This document shows, piece by piece, positions 31,723 to 43,153 of a stretch of 64,000 nucleotides of DNA; position 1 is the stretch's first letter, and each line of letters starts with the position of its first letter. The translations under genes and the position numbers were made by a program. The notes below the pieces were generated by a model that was given only the letters and a program-made list of their open reading frames with translations, had not been told where the DNA came from and ran no database searches. Source of the stretch: Azolla caroliniana (taxonomy: Eukaryota; Polypodiophyta); contig JBHGNT010000018.1 in NCBI GenBank assembly GCA_043228905.1, forward strand, positions 5,332,001 to 5,396,000, read 5' to 3'.

Positions 31723-34700
31723 ACGTGAACCTAACAAATGCTGAGTGCTCATGGGTAGTAGATTTCGGTGCTTCATTTCACCTAACTCCCAAAAGAGAAT
31801 GTTTCTCGTCTTACACAACCGACTACAGGTTGATATTGAAGGATGTACGCCATGTTCCGGATGTCAGATTGAATCTGATATCGGCTAGACGGCTAGATGA
31901 CGAAGGCTACAGTGGTGGTTTTCGAAGTGGTACATGGAAGTTCTGTAAAGGGAGCTTGATTGTGGCTCGAGCTCAAAAATAGAATACATTGTATGTAATG
32001 CATGCCAAATTGTGTCAAGATGAAGCAAATGTACTGGCTGGCTCAGATGGTGAGTTGTGGCATAAATGGCTCGGTCACATGAGCGAAAGGGGAATGCATA
32101 TCCTTGCGGAAAAGGATTTTCTACTAGAGGTGAAAGGAATACACTTGGAGAAGTGTGTGGACTGCTTGGCTGGAAAGCAAAATAGAACAACCTTTCACTC
32201 TAGACCTCCGATGAGGAGAGAGCATGCCTTAGAGCTGGTTCATATAGATGTGTGTTATGTGGATGCCCCATCACATCGTGGAGGACAATAGTTTGTCACA
32301 TTTATTGATGACTTCAGTAGGAAGGTATGGGCTTATGTGCTGGTGTCTAAGGACCAAGTGTTGTTAGTCTTTAGAGAGTTTCATGCAAGGGTAGAAAGAG
32401 AATCTGGACAGAAGCTAAAGGTTGTTTGGACAAAAGCTAAAGGTTGTTTGGACAGATAATGGTGGTGAGTATAGAGGCCAATTTGAGATGTATTGCAAGA
32501 CTCAAGGCATCAAACTTGAGTATATGGTGCCGAAGACACCTGAGCTAAATGGTCTAGCAGAAAGAATGAATAGGACTATTATGGAAAGGGTAAGAAGCAT
32601 GTTGGTGCATGCAAAATTGCCAAAGTCGTATTGGGCTGAGGCAATGTTGATGGCTGTCTATCTTATAAACAGGTCTCCATTAGTGCCCTTGAAGGGGAAT
32701 GTACCACAAAGGGTGTGGACAGGAAGGAATATATCCTATCAACACTTAAAGGTGTTTGGATGCTTGGCCTATGTACATGTTGCTAAAGATCAAAGGTCAA
32801 AGCTGGACATGAAGTCCAAACCTTGTATATTCTTGGGGTACTCGGAAGACGAGTTCGGGTACAGAATGTGGGATCTCCTTGGTAAGAAAGTGATAAGAAG
32901 TCGAGATGTCATATTCATGGAAGATAAGACAATCGAGGACTGGAAACAACAAAGACCAGAGTCGCCTTCCAAATCGACTACCGTTATGGAGTTGACATTG
33001 GTCGATCCCACTCCCACACAACCAGCCGACGGACAACAGTTGGCTGATGAAGTCGAACCTGAGTTTGTCGACACCCAAAAACAGATAGATGCACACGAAT
33101 CTGAGTCAGAAGATGAGTTGTTGGAAGAAAGTGAATCTGAGCCAGTCATCGAAGGAAGAAGATATCCACGAAGACAAAGGAAGGCCTCCTCTCGATATCC
33201 AACCAGTCAAAATATCCTCTTGACTGATGAAGGGGAACCAGAATGCTATGAAGAGGCCATGAGTGATGTACACAAGGAGAAATGGTATAATGCCATGCAA
33301 GAAGAAATGGATTCCTTGCATGAGAACCTAACTTATGAGTTAATGGAGTTGCCTGATGGTAAGAAGGCACTTAGAAACAAACGGGTCTACAAATTAAAGA
33401 CAGGTGAAGACGGAAGTACACCCAAGTATAAGGCCCGCATTGTCGTAAAGGGTTTCCAACAGAAAAAGGGTGTTGATTTCGATGAGATTTTTGCTCCAGT
33501 TGTCAAGATGACCTCTATCCGGACTGTTTTGAGTATCGTTGCTAGTATGAATCTTGAAATCAAACAATTGGATGTTAAAACAACTTTCTTGCATGGTGAG
33601 CTAGAAGAGGAAATTTATATGCAATAGCCGGAGGGCTTTGAGGTAAAAGGAAAAGAGAACCTCGTGTGCAGGTTGAGGAAAAGCTTGGATGGTCTAAAGC
33701 AAGCTCCACGACAATGGTATAAGAAATTTGAGTACTTCATGTTGGAACATGGATTCCACAAAACACAAGCCGATCATTGTGTATTTGTGAAAAGGTATAA
33801 TGAAGGTGATTTTCTTATTCTGTTGTTGTATGTGGATGATATGTTGGTTGTTAGACAACATGTTAAAAAGATTGCAAGCTTGAAGAAAGCATTGAGCAAA
33901 TCGTTTGCCATGAAAGACTTAGGACCAGCAAAACAGATTTTGGGAATGCATATAGTCCGAGACAAGATTAAAAACATGCTATGGCTATCACAAGAGAAGT
34001 ATGTGACAAAGGTTTTGCAACGGTTTAACATGTACAATGCAAAATCTGTTGGATCTCCATTGCCAGTGGACTGTAAGTTAAATTCAAGACAATGTCCGAA
34101 AACTGAGAAAGATAAGGCAGAGATGAGGAGAGTGCCATATATACCTTTGTTGTCGGTAGTCTTATGTATGCTATGGTTTGCACGAGGCCGGACATTGCAT
34201 TTGCTGTCGGGACAGTTAGTCGCTACATGAGTAATCCTTGAAAGGAGCATTGGGCAGCCGTAAAATGGATACTTAGATATCTAAGAGGGACTTTGAGTGT
34301 ATGCCTTAGATATGGTTAAGAGAAACTTATCCTAGAAGGTTTCACAGATTCTGATATGTTGGGTGATGTAGATTCCAACCGATCCACATCAAGGTATGTG
34401 ATGACTTATTCAGGAGGAGCCGTGTCATGGCAATCAAGATTGCAAAAGACTTTGGCTTTGTCAACCACAGATGCTGAGTATATGGCTGCAGTGGAAGCCG
34501 GAAAACAAGTGATTTGGATGAGAGACTTCTTAAGCGAGCTAGGAATGAAGCAAGAAAGGTTCTTGCTTCATTTGGCTAAGAATGCTGCCCATCATTCCCG
34601 TACGAAGCACATTCAAAGAAGGTATCATTGGTTGCGAGAGAAAGTGGAAGAAAATGAATTTGCTTTAGCAAAGATCCATACTGACGAAAATGGATCAGAC

Positions 34701-34795
34701 ATGCTCACTAAAATCTTATCAATGGAAAAACTTGTTGCATGCCGACAAAGGATTGGGTTGGTTGATTCTCCCCCTACAGGAGTGAAGGGGGAGTT
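31723..34795 (+). pseudogene. Copia A protease, integrase, reverse transcriptase and RNase H
   Basis: Resumes the frame cut at 21021. Protease ECSWVVDFGASFHLTP (D-F-G instead of D-S-G), integrase zinc region, DNGGEY and ELNGLAERMNRT, reverse transcriptase KQLDVKTTFLHGE and YVDDMLVV (intact), and RNase H ending ADMLTK-like. Damage: TAG after AQK (about 31981), TAG replacing Tyr in GGQ-FVTF (about 32289), a 22-bp tandem duplication (aagctaaaggttgtttggac, about 32413-32456) that shifts frame, TAG near 33627, and frame breaks near 34230 and 34316. Defective; close to copia B in motif wording. Confidence 0.88.
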
Positions 34796-35560
34796 TGTTG
34801 TGTAAAATTGTCCCTCCTTACGGTGGAGTCGACTGAAGAGCCGACCCGAGACACGGCTTAGCCGAAAAGCCGAACCGTGCACAGGAGTCAACCCGAGACG
34901 CAACGCGGTCGAAAAACCGAACCGTGCCAAGAGTTGAAGGGAACTCGGAGGTGTATACACATATATACACACTTTGATTCACATCTATGTATATGTGGGT
35001 TAGCATACATATACGCTAAGAGGCATTCGCTGCCTTTGTATGTGGGATAAATGAACCAGAGAAAAAGTAGTGAGTGTAGCCATATACATATAGTAAACTC
35101 AAGTGAGTTGTAGTATTATTGAGTGTGCTTTAGGCGCGAGTGTGAGAAGAGCGAAAAATGAGTTGCAGAAGAGAAGTGTGACTTAGAGAACGACCGCGTA
35201 TATGCACAGTAGTGGCTGTGAGAACGAAACAGAAAAAGCTGAGTGTGTGTGAAGAAAAGGGATAAGAACAAAAGGGGAAGAAAGACAAGAACTGAGAAGC
35301 CAAGGGAATTTCGAACGGGAAAGACACCTATGCATTAGGGTTTGGTATGCTCATTTGAAATCGCGATATTAGAGCACATTCAGACTAGTACAGGTTCTTT
35401 TATTCAGTGGTTGTATTCTGTCTTTCTATCATAGTGAAATTTCTGTTCCGTGGTTTTTTCCCCTGAAATCAGGGTTTTCCACGTAAATCTTGTTTTACTC
35501 TTTATTTTCAATTTGTGTCTAAGGTTACTTCGTAATCCTTGTCTAAGTGAAATCTTATCA
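34796..35560 (+). repeat. Copia A 3' LTR
   Basis: 765 bp, ends AATCTTATCA directly before the duplicated ATGGT. Contains a CCGA-rich block (about 34825-34935) and a block around 35041-35095 that the 5' LTR lacks. Confidence 0.9.
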
Positions 35561-35895
35561 ATGGTCACATTCATGAGCATGATCTCGACAATATCGAGAT
35601 TCCGAAAGGGGAACAGGAACCAGTAGCAGTTAGTTTGAAATCGGATAAGCGTGACTACGAGAGCCTCAAGAAAACTTGGGTGCTTAAGATCGGGCTATGG
35701 TGCATTGAATATCAGCCTGAATCGCGACCGACCATGTTACGGATTGTTCAGCTCTTGGAAGGAAATGGTGAAGACATTGGTATCCCGTCTTACCCGGCTC
35801 CGAGTGTGGTCTTAGTAGGCTATCAAAGCACTAGCACCTCTACAAATATAGCTTCCTACATGGCAGACTCGGATGTGGCTATATCTGCAAGGTAG
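35561..35895 (+). pseudogene. S-domain RLK pseudogene, 3' part
   Basis: Continues the gene interrupted at 19496: acidic linker (HEHDLDNIEIPKGEQE), then LKIGLWCIEYQPESRPTMLRI, the conserved end of the kinase, and a C-terminal tail ending YMADSDVAISAR. The frame is intact here. The linker corresponds to the acidic insert of the third RLK, placing the retrotransposon in the kinase C-lobe. Confidence 0.92.
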
Positions 35896-36528
35896 CTATC
35901 TACTAGCTAGGTTTAGCTTCATTCTCATCATGAATGTGAAGAGCTGAAGAAGCCATTTATGTGCAACCATGTTATCTTGTATCTTGTACAAGTAGACACC
36001 TCTGTTGTATGCTATTTTTGGGGGGGCCTTTGTGTGTGTGGGTTGTTTGAATCCTGATTGCATCAGAAATGATAGCATTGGGAATCTGGTTTGTGATTTA
36101 GACTATTGAATAAACCACTTCTTGATTTAGAAATCTCTTGCCTCCTTCCATCCCTTGAATTAGGACTTTTTGACTACTCGTGTGCAGACATGGAACTAGA
36201 TCTTTTGAAGCCTTTTTGTTTGTGTGTAGATATGGAAAATGTCTAGCATCACCAAATTCGGAAGGACTACCAAAAACAGTGGACTTATTTGTGCTATTAT
36301 TTAAAAAGCTATGTTTCTTTGGTTCTCAACTTCTCAGTGATTCATAAGAAGAAAAGCAAAAATCAAAACAGAGAAGAAGAAATAAAAAAAACAAAGAACA
36401 AATAAAGACATTAATGTTAAAGGACTAAAAACAACCCAGAAATAATGTAAAAGCATAACACACGCACACACACACACACACACGCACACGCACACGCACA
36501 CGCACACGCACACGCACACGCACACGCG

Positions 36529-36602
<74 letters not shown>

Positions 36603-37346
36603 CTATTCTATAAAAAGGTATACCAAGAAGCCATTCAAGGTCTCATTCTCAATGTCAACATGGAATCATGCCATTGAAGTTGTCCGACTTCCTACCAGAA
36701 CAAGCTTTAAATTGGAAGAGATCATTGAAACATGCTACGAGAACAAGCTTTAGAGGAAGAGATGTATGTATGTACTAGAGTTGGTGACGATCAAACAAGC
36801 TTCGTATTGATTTAGCCAGTCATGTTCAATCATTATGGTTAACCAAGGACATGGTTATGCTAGACGCAATAAAAGGGAGATGTTTTATATAATCAAGCAT
36901 TTGAGATTAAGGACCAGATTACGGTCTGAGATATTAACCATTTGATGGTAGTAGTTGTTGATTCATGAAAAATTACACTTCAACTAAAAATGAATTTATT
37001 TCATGTCTCATCATAGAGTTGGTAAGCTTTATATCCATGAATGTCGCCATATTTGACAAAGATTGTTTTGTTTGCCAAAGCATCGTAGTTTGTTTCTGTT
37101 CTTCTTAGGCACATGTGTAGGTAGAACATCCAAACATTGTAAGTTAAGTCTCAAACGTACGAACTTCCAGATCGATTAAATCATTTCCACCAATAGACCA
37201 TAACATGTCCTTATATAAAAATTTTGCTTAAATAATAATAATAATAATAATAATAACATTTCCTCATCGAGGAAATATTGTTATTTTTATTGTTATTTAT
37301 TTTAATATACATATAGTTATGTTAATAATACTTATACTCTAGCCAA
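35896..37346. other. Intergenic between two RLK pseudogenes
   Basis: 3' flank of the split pseudogene, then AT-rich sequence. Contains a long alternating purine-pyrimidine tract (36463-36598) and a (TAA)n run (about 37231-37256). No gene recognised. Confidence 0.6.
36463..36598. repeat. Long (CA)n/(CGCACA)n microsatellite
   Basis: About 135 bp of strictly alternating purine-pyrimidine, with an internal cgcaca array and a cgcgcgca core. Low-complexity reading frames of Cys-Val repeats across it are not genes. Confidence 0.95.
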
Positions 37347-38398
37347 CTACCTTGCAGAGAAAATTACATCGGATTCTGCCATGTAGATTTGCACATTTGT
37401 AGAGTTGCTACTGCTTTGATAGCCTACTAAGATCGCACTCGGAGCTGAAGAATTTGCAACAGGGATGGTCGCAATTCGGGCTAATATTGAAGACACCAGA
37501 GCCCGATCTTAAGGACTTGGATTTTCTTAAGGTTTTCCGCACGCTTATTTGATTGTACTAAGTCAACTTCTCTGTTGGCGATGTCAATATTGTCAAGATC
37601 ATGCTCATGAATCTGACCCTATGGATGTGGATTCTCTTCTTCTCCATTTGATATTCTCACATTGTTATAGTCGCTCGAAATGTACTTGTATGCCCAAACC
37701 ACAAGGGTTTCATCATCCTTACCTCTCTCATGGAATCCCCTCACCAGCTTAAGCAGCTTTAGCTGTAGACGTCCACTTTAGATGTGATCTCAACGGTTTT
37801 CAACCATTCGGGTGCCATGTAGCTCCTCGTTCCTTGTGCACCCAACATGTGTAGATTGCTCCTCATCTTTTCTAACTTCCTTGCCAAATCGAAGTCGGCC
37901 ACTTTCGGCGTAAAACCACGATCTAAGAGCACATCTTTGGGCTTAATGTCACAGTGCAATATGTGGCTTGCAATCATGGTGAAGGTATGCAATGCATCGG
38001 GCTGTTCCTACAGCTATGGAGTATCGAACTGCACATGGGAGAGGCTTCGGTTCTTTGGAGAGGAACCTGGCAACCGATCCATTCTCGATGTATTCATATA
38101 CCAATATCCTCTTCCCGGGAGCTCGGCCTCCTCCTCCGATGGAGTAGCCCACAAGATCCACTAGTTTGACATGATGGATCTTGCCAAGAGTGCTCACTTC
38201 TGCTCTGAATTGCCTCTCAGCTTCTCGATGGCTTGCTCCCATGGTGTCTTTTAGCACCTTCACAGCAACAGGGAGTAGCTTTTCTCTTGCTTTTTTCTCA
38301 TTCTCCATCACCACTATGATTCTGCCTTTATATACTTTCCCAAAACCCCATTCACCCAATAACTCATTGAAATTCTTAGTTGCATCTTTCGGAGGATC
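37347..38398 (-). pseudogene. S-domain RLK kinase-domain pseudogene
   Basis: Kinase half of a third-RLK-like gene. From its N-terminal end at 38398: KDATKNFNELLGEWGFGKVYKG (glycine loop GEWGFG instead of GEGGFG), VAVKVLK, HILVYEYIENG region, HCDIKPKD, FDLARK where DFGLAR is expected, APEW, then frame breaks and a small deletion joining the C-terminal tail (SAR, stop at 37347-37349). The extracellular half is absent: copia 1 starts at 38399 and no matching sequence appears beyond that nest. Non-functional. Confidence 0.88.
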
Positions 38399-38545
38399 TG
38401 TGGAAAATAATAATAATTATAGGCCAAAAAAATTAATAAATAAATATTAGTAGTAGTACTTATATAACGAACCCGTAACCGACCCGTAACCGTATCTGTG
38501 GTGGTCTTATAAAGCCACCACGAATGATGTAAGAGCCAAACGACC
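38399..38545 (+). repeat. Copia 1 5' LTR fragment
   Basis: Recognised by similarity to 53097-53270. The 3' boundary is unclear; no primer-binding site is readable. Confidence 0.6.
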
Positions 38546-38761
38546 TAATAGCCTTATAGTCTATGCCTTTCTTAAATCACAAAACACATGCCCTTATCAT
38601 AATTTAACTTTCATGCCCATACAAAAATAATCATATTCATAGTGTCCAAAATCGTCAAGTAATGAAAGACAATTTTGTGTTTGCCATGTGCTGATCCGGA
38701 CAACCCTCGGCAATAATGGCACAATCTATGTTGTCATCGCAACTCAACATGTGAAAATTCA

Positions 38762-39915
38762 CGATCGAAAAGTTATCGGACACAAATTATCGAATTTGGA
38801 AGGCAAGATTAGAATTACTTTTTAAATATAATAAAGTATGGGACATAATTTCAGGATTGTCGACAAAACTTGAAAAAGGCGAAGAACTTGAAGAATATGA
38901 AGAAAAAGACTTGTGTGCAAGAATGGAAATTCTAATGCACGTAAGTGATGGCACCGGAGAAACATTGCGGAAAATGGAGACGATTCATGAAATGTGGAAG
39001 CACTTACAAACTATCTACGAGCCGAAACACGATGCCCAACAAGCGCATACACTTCAAGCGCTTGTTAATTACAAAATGAATGACGAACAACCGGTTGGTG
39101 AATTTCTATTAATATGACAAAAGAAATTAGATGATGTGTTAACTTCGGGATTAGAAATCCATGATAAATTACAAAAGATTCTCCTTCTTCGTGCTCTTCC
39201 TCACTCGTGGTCCACTCTCAGAACCACCCAAAACTCTATAATCTTGCAAATATTAGACATGAAGTTCAACAATGATTTACAAAGGTCGTCAAATTCAACA
39301 CTAAGTGTGGTAATGGTAGCATAAAAAAACCGAAGATTCACTCAAAGAGGAGAAAACTCAAAGCTATGGATAAAGAAAGATCAAAACATTAAACAAGGAG
39401 TAATGCGGTTTAACTACACCTATTGTAAAATATGCAAACGTATGTTGTCCACCGGAATAGTAACCGACGGACAAGAGCGTAGGAATAAGAAATAATATAA
39501 GATCATAACGCATGTAACGGTTCATGCAGGAAGCGTGAATGACTAGATAGACCCTGTGTATATAAAGGGCAGAAAACCTCGGATAGAGGGAGCGTGTAAT
39601 TTTGGGAATGTAAAGAAACGTATCATAATAGAATTCGATCTTCTCTGAAAGTCTGTGTATAGCTACGCCTAATCCACTGTGTGTCTAGAATACCTGAGCG
39701 TGTAAGAACGTAAGTGTAAACCTTGCTAAGGAGTCGGTTGTAGCCGTCTCCCTTATATGCTGATAGGTTACAGGGAGCATTCCCCTACGCATTACGCATA
39801 GACGCCTATTCGTTGTTCCACAACCACTTGGAGGTCTAGGTCAAAGGATTGACCGCGGACCGTGTTCCTAATCGGCAACAACGTACAAATCATGCAACAA
39901 AAGATAGTTGCGCAA
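38762..39915 (+). pseudogene. Copia 1 gag with zinc knuckle
   Basis: A gag fragment beginning TIEKLSDTNYRIWKARLELL, with the UBN2-type motif LRALPHSWSTL. In-frame stops occur (near 39116 and 39321). The zinc knuckle FNYTYCKICKR is split by the solo LTR and resumes after it as TNHATKDSC. Confidence 0.75.
39443..39880. mobile_element. Solo LTR (438 bp) inside copia 1 zinc knuckle
   Basis: Begins TGTTGTCC and ends CGGCAACA, so the ends form a TGTTG/CAACA inverted repeat. Flanked by an exact 5-bp duplication ACGTA (39438-39442 and 39881-39885). Removing the LTR and one ACGTA restores the copia 1 frame across the zinc knuckle. No internal coding sequence. Contains a possible TATA-like tgtgtatataaaggg (about 39557-39571). 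Its parent family is not represented elsewhere in this window. Confidence 0.9.
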
Positions 39916-40059
39916 AGTCAAATTTCAAGAATTATCAATCGTGGAAGTGTGTACAAACCCATCTTGTTGAAGAAGAGATGGATGATGAAAAAGCCGTAGG
40001 AGATAGATATCAAAATGGTGACAAGTATGACGATGTCCTTCAAGCATTCATTGCCGAAT

Positions 40060-40414
40060 CACTTTCCGCTATCACTCCAAATCCAAGTAATGTAAAAGAC
40101 ATATGGTATCTTGACACTAGTGCTACTAACCACTTAACTAATAGAAAAGATTGGTTACGTAACTATAAGGAAGTTGAACCTCCTATCATTGTAAGATTTG
40201 GAAATAATGGGACTAAACAAGCTCTTGGCAAGGGTGATATTACTTTCGATGTCACAGGAGGAAGACATTTCACAATCAATGAAGTTCTCTATGTCCCAGG
40301 CATCACCAAACATTTGCTATCGGTTAGTCAAGCAACGACAAATGGTACTATAATTGAATTTCATCCTAACCATGCTATTATTAAACATAAAGCCTCTAAT
40401 GGAGAACTTATTAG
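40060..40414 (+). pseudogene. Copia 1 protease and GAG-pre-integrase start
   Basis: WYLDTSATNHLT (D-T-S in place of D-S/T-G), then LGKGDITF, EVLYVPGITKHLLSVSQ. The frame ends where copia 2 inserts at 40415. Confidence 0.8.
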
Positions 40415-40859
40415 TGTTGAGAGATCAAGCTCAACTTAGTTTAGTTAGTTAGTCAACACATGTAACTTAGTAGTTACCTAGATAGAATCTAGTTAGTGTG
40501 TTGACCATAAAGCCTTAAATAGGATTTTGTACTCGAGTGGGATACATTGTAGATCCACCACTTCATGCTCATTTAATATAGGACTAACACGTTGTACCTA
40601 TATTCTCCTAGCACATGTGCACCCTTGCACATGAAACCTATATATACCTCATTGAAGGTACTTTTGTATTTGATGATAGTTGATGATATTTACCTTTTAA
40701 TATACTTTATCATCCCCCATCTTGTTTTTGTGTTCATAAGTGTACTTCTCTCTCTCTTCCTCTCACGCACACATACACGCACATATAACTTAATCTTCCG
40801 CTACGTAATCACATAATTAGGTAATAATTATTCCTTAATTAATTACCTAATCCTTAACA
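40415..40859 (+). repeat. Copia 2 5' LTR
   Basis: 445 bp; T/A-rich with several GTTAGT-like motifs near the start and a CT-rich block at about 40750-40765. Confidence 0.9.
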
Positions 40860-41028
40860 CGGTATCAAAGCGTGTGGTTTAGCATATCCACTAAGCCCAC
40901 CCGACACTCCGTGATTGTGTGTTCAAAACGCCGACGACAAATTCCGGCCATCTGCTACCGTAGTGGCGCTACGTAGCACAAGTACGTGATCGAAGAAAGA
41001 AGAGCCAAAAAGGAAGACACAAAACAAC

Positions 41029-41502
41029 ATGAGCACACAAATGGGTAGCTCGCTCCCTAGTGAAAATCTAGAGCGGAGCAATTATTCATCTTGGGAGTAC
41101 AAGATGACCCAATACCTCGTCGGCCAAGGGTATTGGAGCTACATCAACGGCGCACTCAAGAAAAAGCCCGACAACATAAACGCCAACTACCCAATGTGGG
41201 AGCAAGGAGCGAGTCGGGTAATGTATTGCTTGGCAACATGTGTCCACAACCATATGCTTAGCCACATTCAAGACGCCAAGACGCGTAAAGAGGCGTGGGA
41301 GAACTTAAAGAAAATGTTCGCCACCAACACGACCGCCCGCAAACTTCAACTCCAGCAAGAGTTTAATAACATTTGGCAAAAAGACATGTCCGTGTCGGAC
41401 TACACCGCCAAAATCAAGAGCATTTGTGACTCGCTTGGCTCCATCAACATAAACGTCGACGAAGATGAGATGGTTCAAGTATGCTTGGGCGGCCTCGCAT
41501 AA
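41029..41502 (+). pseudogene. Copia 2 gag
   Basis: 157-residue N-terminal gag frame starting MSTQMGSSLPSENLERSNYS, with YKMTQYLVGQGYW and the WENLKKMF motif. A TAA ends the frame at GLA where family members continue into RFDPLW; the homologous sequence is readable past the stop. Confidence 0.8.
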
Positions 41503-41650
41503 CGATTTGATCCACTATGGACGACAATCTTGGCGAGAGATAACCCTCCTTCGTTCTTCGACCTCCAATCGATGTTATTGGTCGAAGAAAACCACGTTTG
41601 AACCAAAAGCAAGGAACCGGAAGGACAAATGTTCTTCTTGAATTCGGACG

Positions 41651-42317
41651 GTGGTCGTGGAAGAGGTCGTGGCGGTAGAAGAGGAAGTCATCGAGGAACA
41701 AGGTTGGAAAACGAGGCCCGCAACTTGCAATTATTGCGGCAAAATCGGCCACTGTGAGGCGGTGTGTCGGAAGAAAAGAAATGAGTCGACGTTGACAAGC
41801 TGGCAACTCACAAACTATGCCAACAACTCTGAATACGATGATTACGGTAGACTATTCGTAATGAGGCATAGAGTGAACTCTCTAACGGCCTCCAACTCCG
41901 CAAGCGCCTCCAACTTGGAAGACGTGTGGTTCGTCGATTCTGGCGCCTCACATCACATGACATCTCACGAAGAGTGGTTTCGTGATTTACGAATGCCGGA
42001 TCGACCCGGCTTCATAGAGACGGGAGATGACACCATGCACCCCATTCGGCACATCGGCAATGTCCCATTCGGGAAAGAAGGCGAGCAAACTTGCATAAAG
42101 AATGTCTTGCACGTGCCCACAATAACGAAGAATTTGGTCTCGGTCGGCCAAATCGTGGAGCAAGGCATGCAAGTCCGCTTCAACAACGAAGGTTGTTTCA
42201 TTGAGAAAGATGGCCGACTCATATCGAAGGGGCGGAGAGACGGCCAAATGTTCATCCTCGATTCGAACGAGGTGAAATCGGCAATGTACACTAAAGGTCT
42301 CAAAAACGAGATGAACA
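41651..42317 (+). pseudogene. Copia 2 zinc knuckle and protease
   Basis: Contains CNYCGKIGHCEAVC and the protease site WFVDSGASHHMTS, followed by EQTCIKNVLHVPTITKNLVS. Truncated at 42317 by the LTR of copia 3; the open frame that continues into the LTR is artificial. Confidence 0.85.
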
Positions 42318-43123
42318 TGTTGGGAGATAGGTCCCTCCGGATGGGAAGGGAGAAGATCAGTGACGATGAACAAACTCGGCCGAGGACGAAACCGGATGAG
42401 GAGTACCCGGCTACGGAGAGCCGGATGGTGCAGGCCCAGTATGAACCGGATGAGGAGTACCCGGCTACGGAGAGCCAGATGGTGCAGGCCCGGTATGAAC
42501 CGGATGAGGAGTACCCGGCTACGGAGAGCCGGATGGTGCAGGCCCGGTATGAACCGGATGAGGAGTACCCGGCTACGGAGAGCCGGATGGTGCAGACCCG
42601 GTATGAACCGGATGAGGAGTACCCGGCTACGGAGAGCCGGATGGTGCAGACCCGGTATGAACCGGAGGAAGAGACATATTCGTAAATATGTTTCTGAGAG
42701 CCCATTTTGGCTATATTTGTAAATAGCCGAAAAGTCATATTAGTATAAATATGACTTAGGGCAAACTAATAGGTTGTTGTTGTCATTTTCTGTTTTTGCA
42801 CGAGAGTTGTGTGCGTAACTGTACAGAGAGAGAGAGAGAGAGAGAGAGAAAGAGGTCGTTGCCTCTGTTGTAACCGCCGCCTGTGGCGAAGATTTGTGAG
42901 CACGAGGTCGGTGCCTTAGTGAACTCACTGTTGTATATTCCTACATAGTGACAGTTTGCAGCCTGTGGGCTGCCGTGGTTTTTCCCCAGTTTGGGGTTTT
43001 CCACGTAAACCTCCTGTGTATTCTCTCCTTCTTTGTGTCGCGTGTTATTTCCCGTTTTTTGTGTATCATTCTAAGCTCGGTTGTGGCCGAGCCTTGAGCA
43101 TAAGGAACGTTGGGTTCCCGTCA
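42318..43123 (+). repeat. Copia 3 5' LTR
   Basis: 806 bp; U3 with five 54-bp units (about 42390-42665), TATA-like gtataaatatg (about 42744-42754), a GA run (about 42820-42848) and a ttttccccagtttggggtttt hairpin-like block near 42979-43000. Confidence 0.93.
42390..42665 (+). repeat. 54-bp CCGG-rich tandem repeats in copia 3 U3 (5' LTR)
   Basis: Five copies of a unit containing gatgaggagtacccggctac and ggtgcaggcccggtatgaac; the last two read cagaccc instead of caggccc. The length is a multiple of three, so several frames stay open across the array on both strands. The same five units recur at about 47296-47571. Confidence 0.92.
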
Positions 43124-43153
43124 AGTGGTATCAGAGCGAAATCGACACAGAAA

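Larger units (their letters stand above)
19497..35560 (+). mobile_element. Ty1/copia element A (outer layer of nest 1)
   Basis: LTRs 19497-20128 and 34796-35560, both TG...CA. Target-site duplication ATGGT on both sides (19492-19496, 35561-35565). Primer site TGGTATTAGAGC (20132-20143) matches initiator-Met tRNA with one mismatch. A purine tract (aagggggagtt) lies just before the 3' LTR. The gag frame is cut at 21021 by the chromovirus and resumes after 31722. Without the insertion the element is about 5.4 kb. The two LTRs differ by indels, including a roughly 50-bp block present only in the 3' LTR, and the coding part has several stops, so it is an older, defective insertion. Confidence 0.92.

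Noticed and set aside
36334-36599. Cys-Val and Cys-Ala repeat proteins
   Set aside because: Translation of a dinucleotide microsatellite.
41651-42685. 344-residue frame with an acidic 18-residue repeat as a new gene
   Set aside because: It is copia 2 protease running across the insertion junction at 42318 into the U3 repeats of copia 3.
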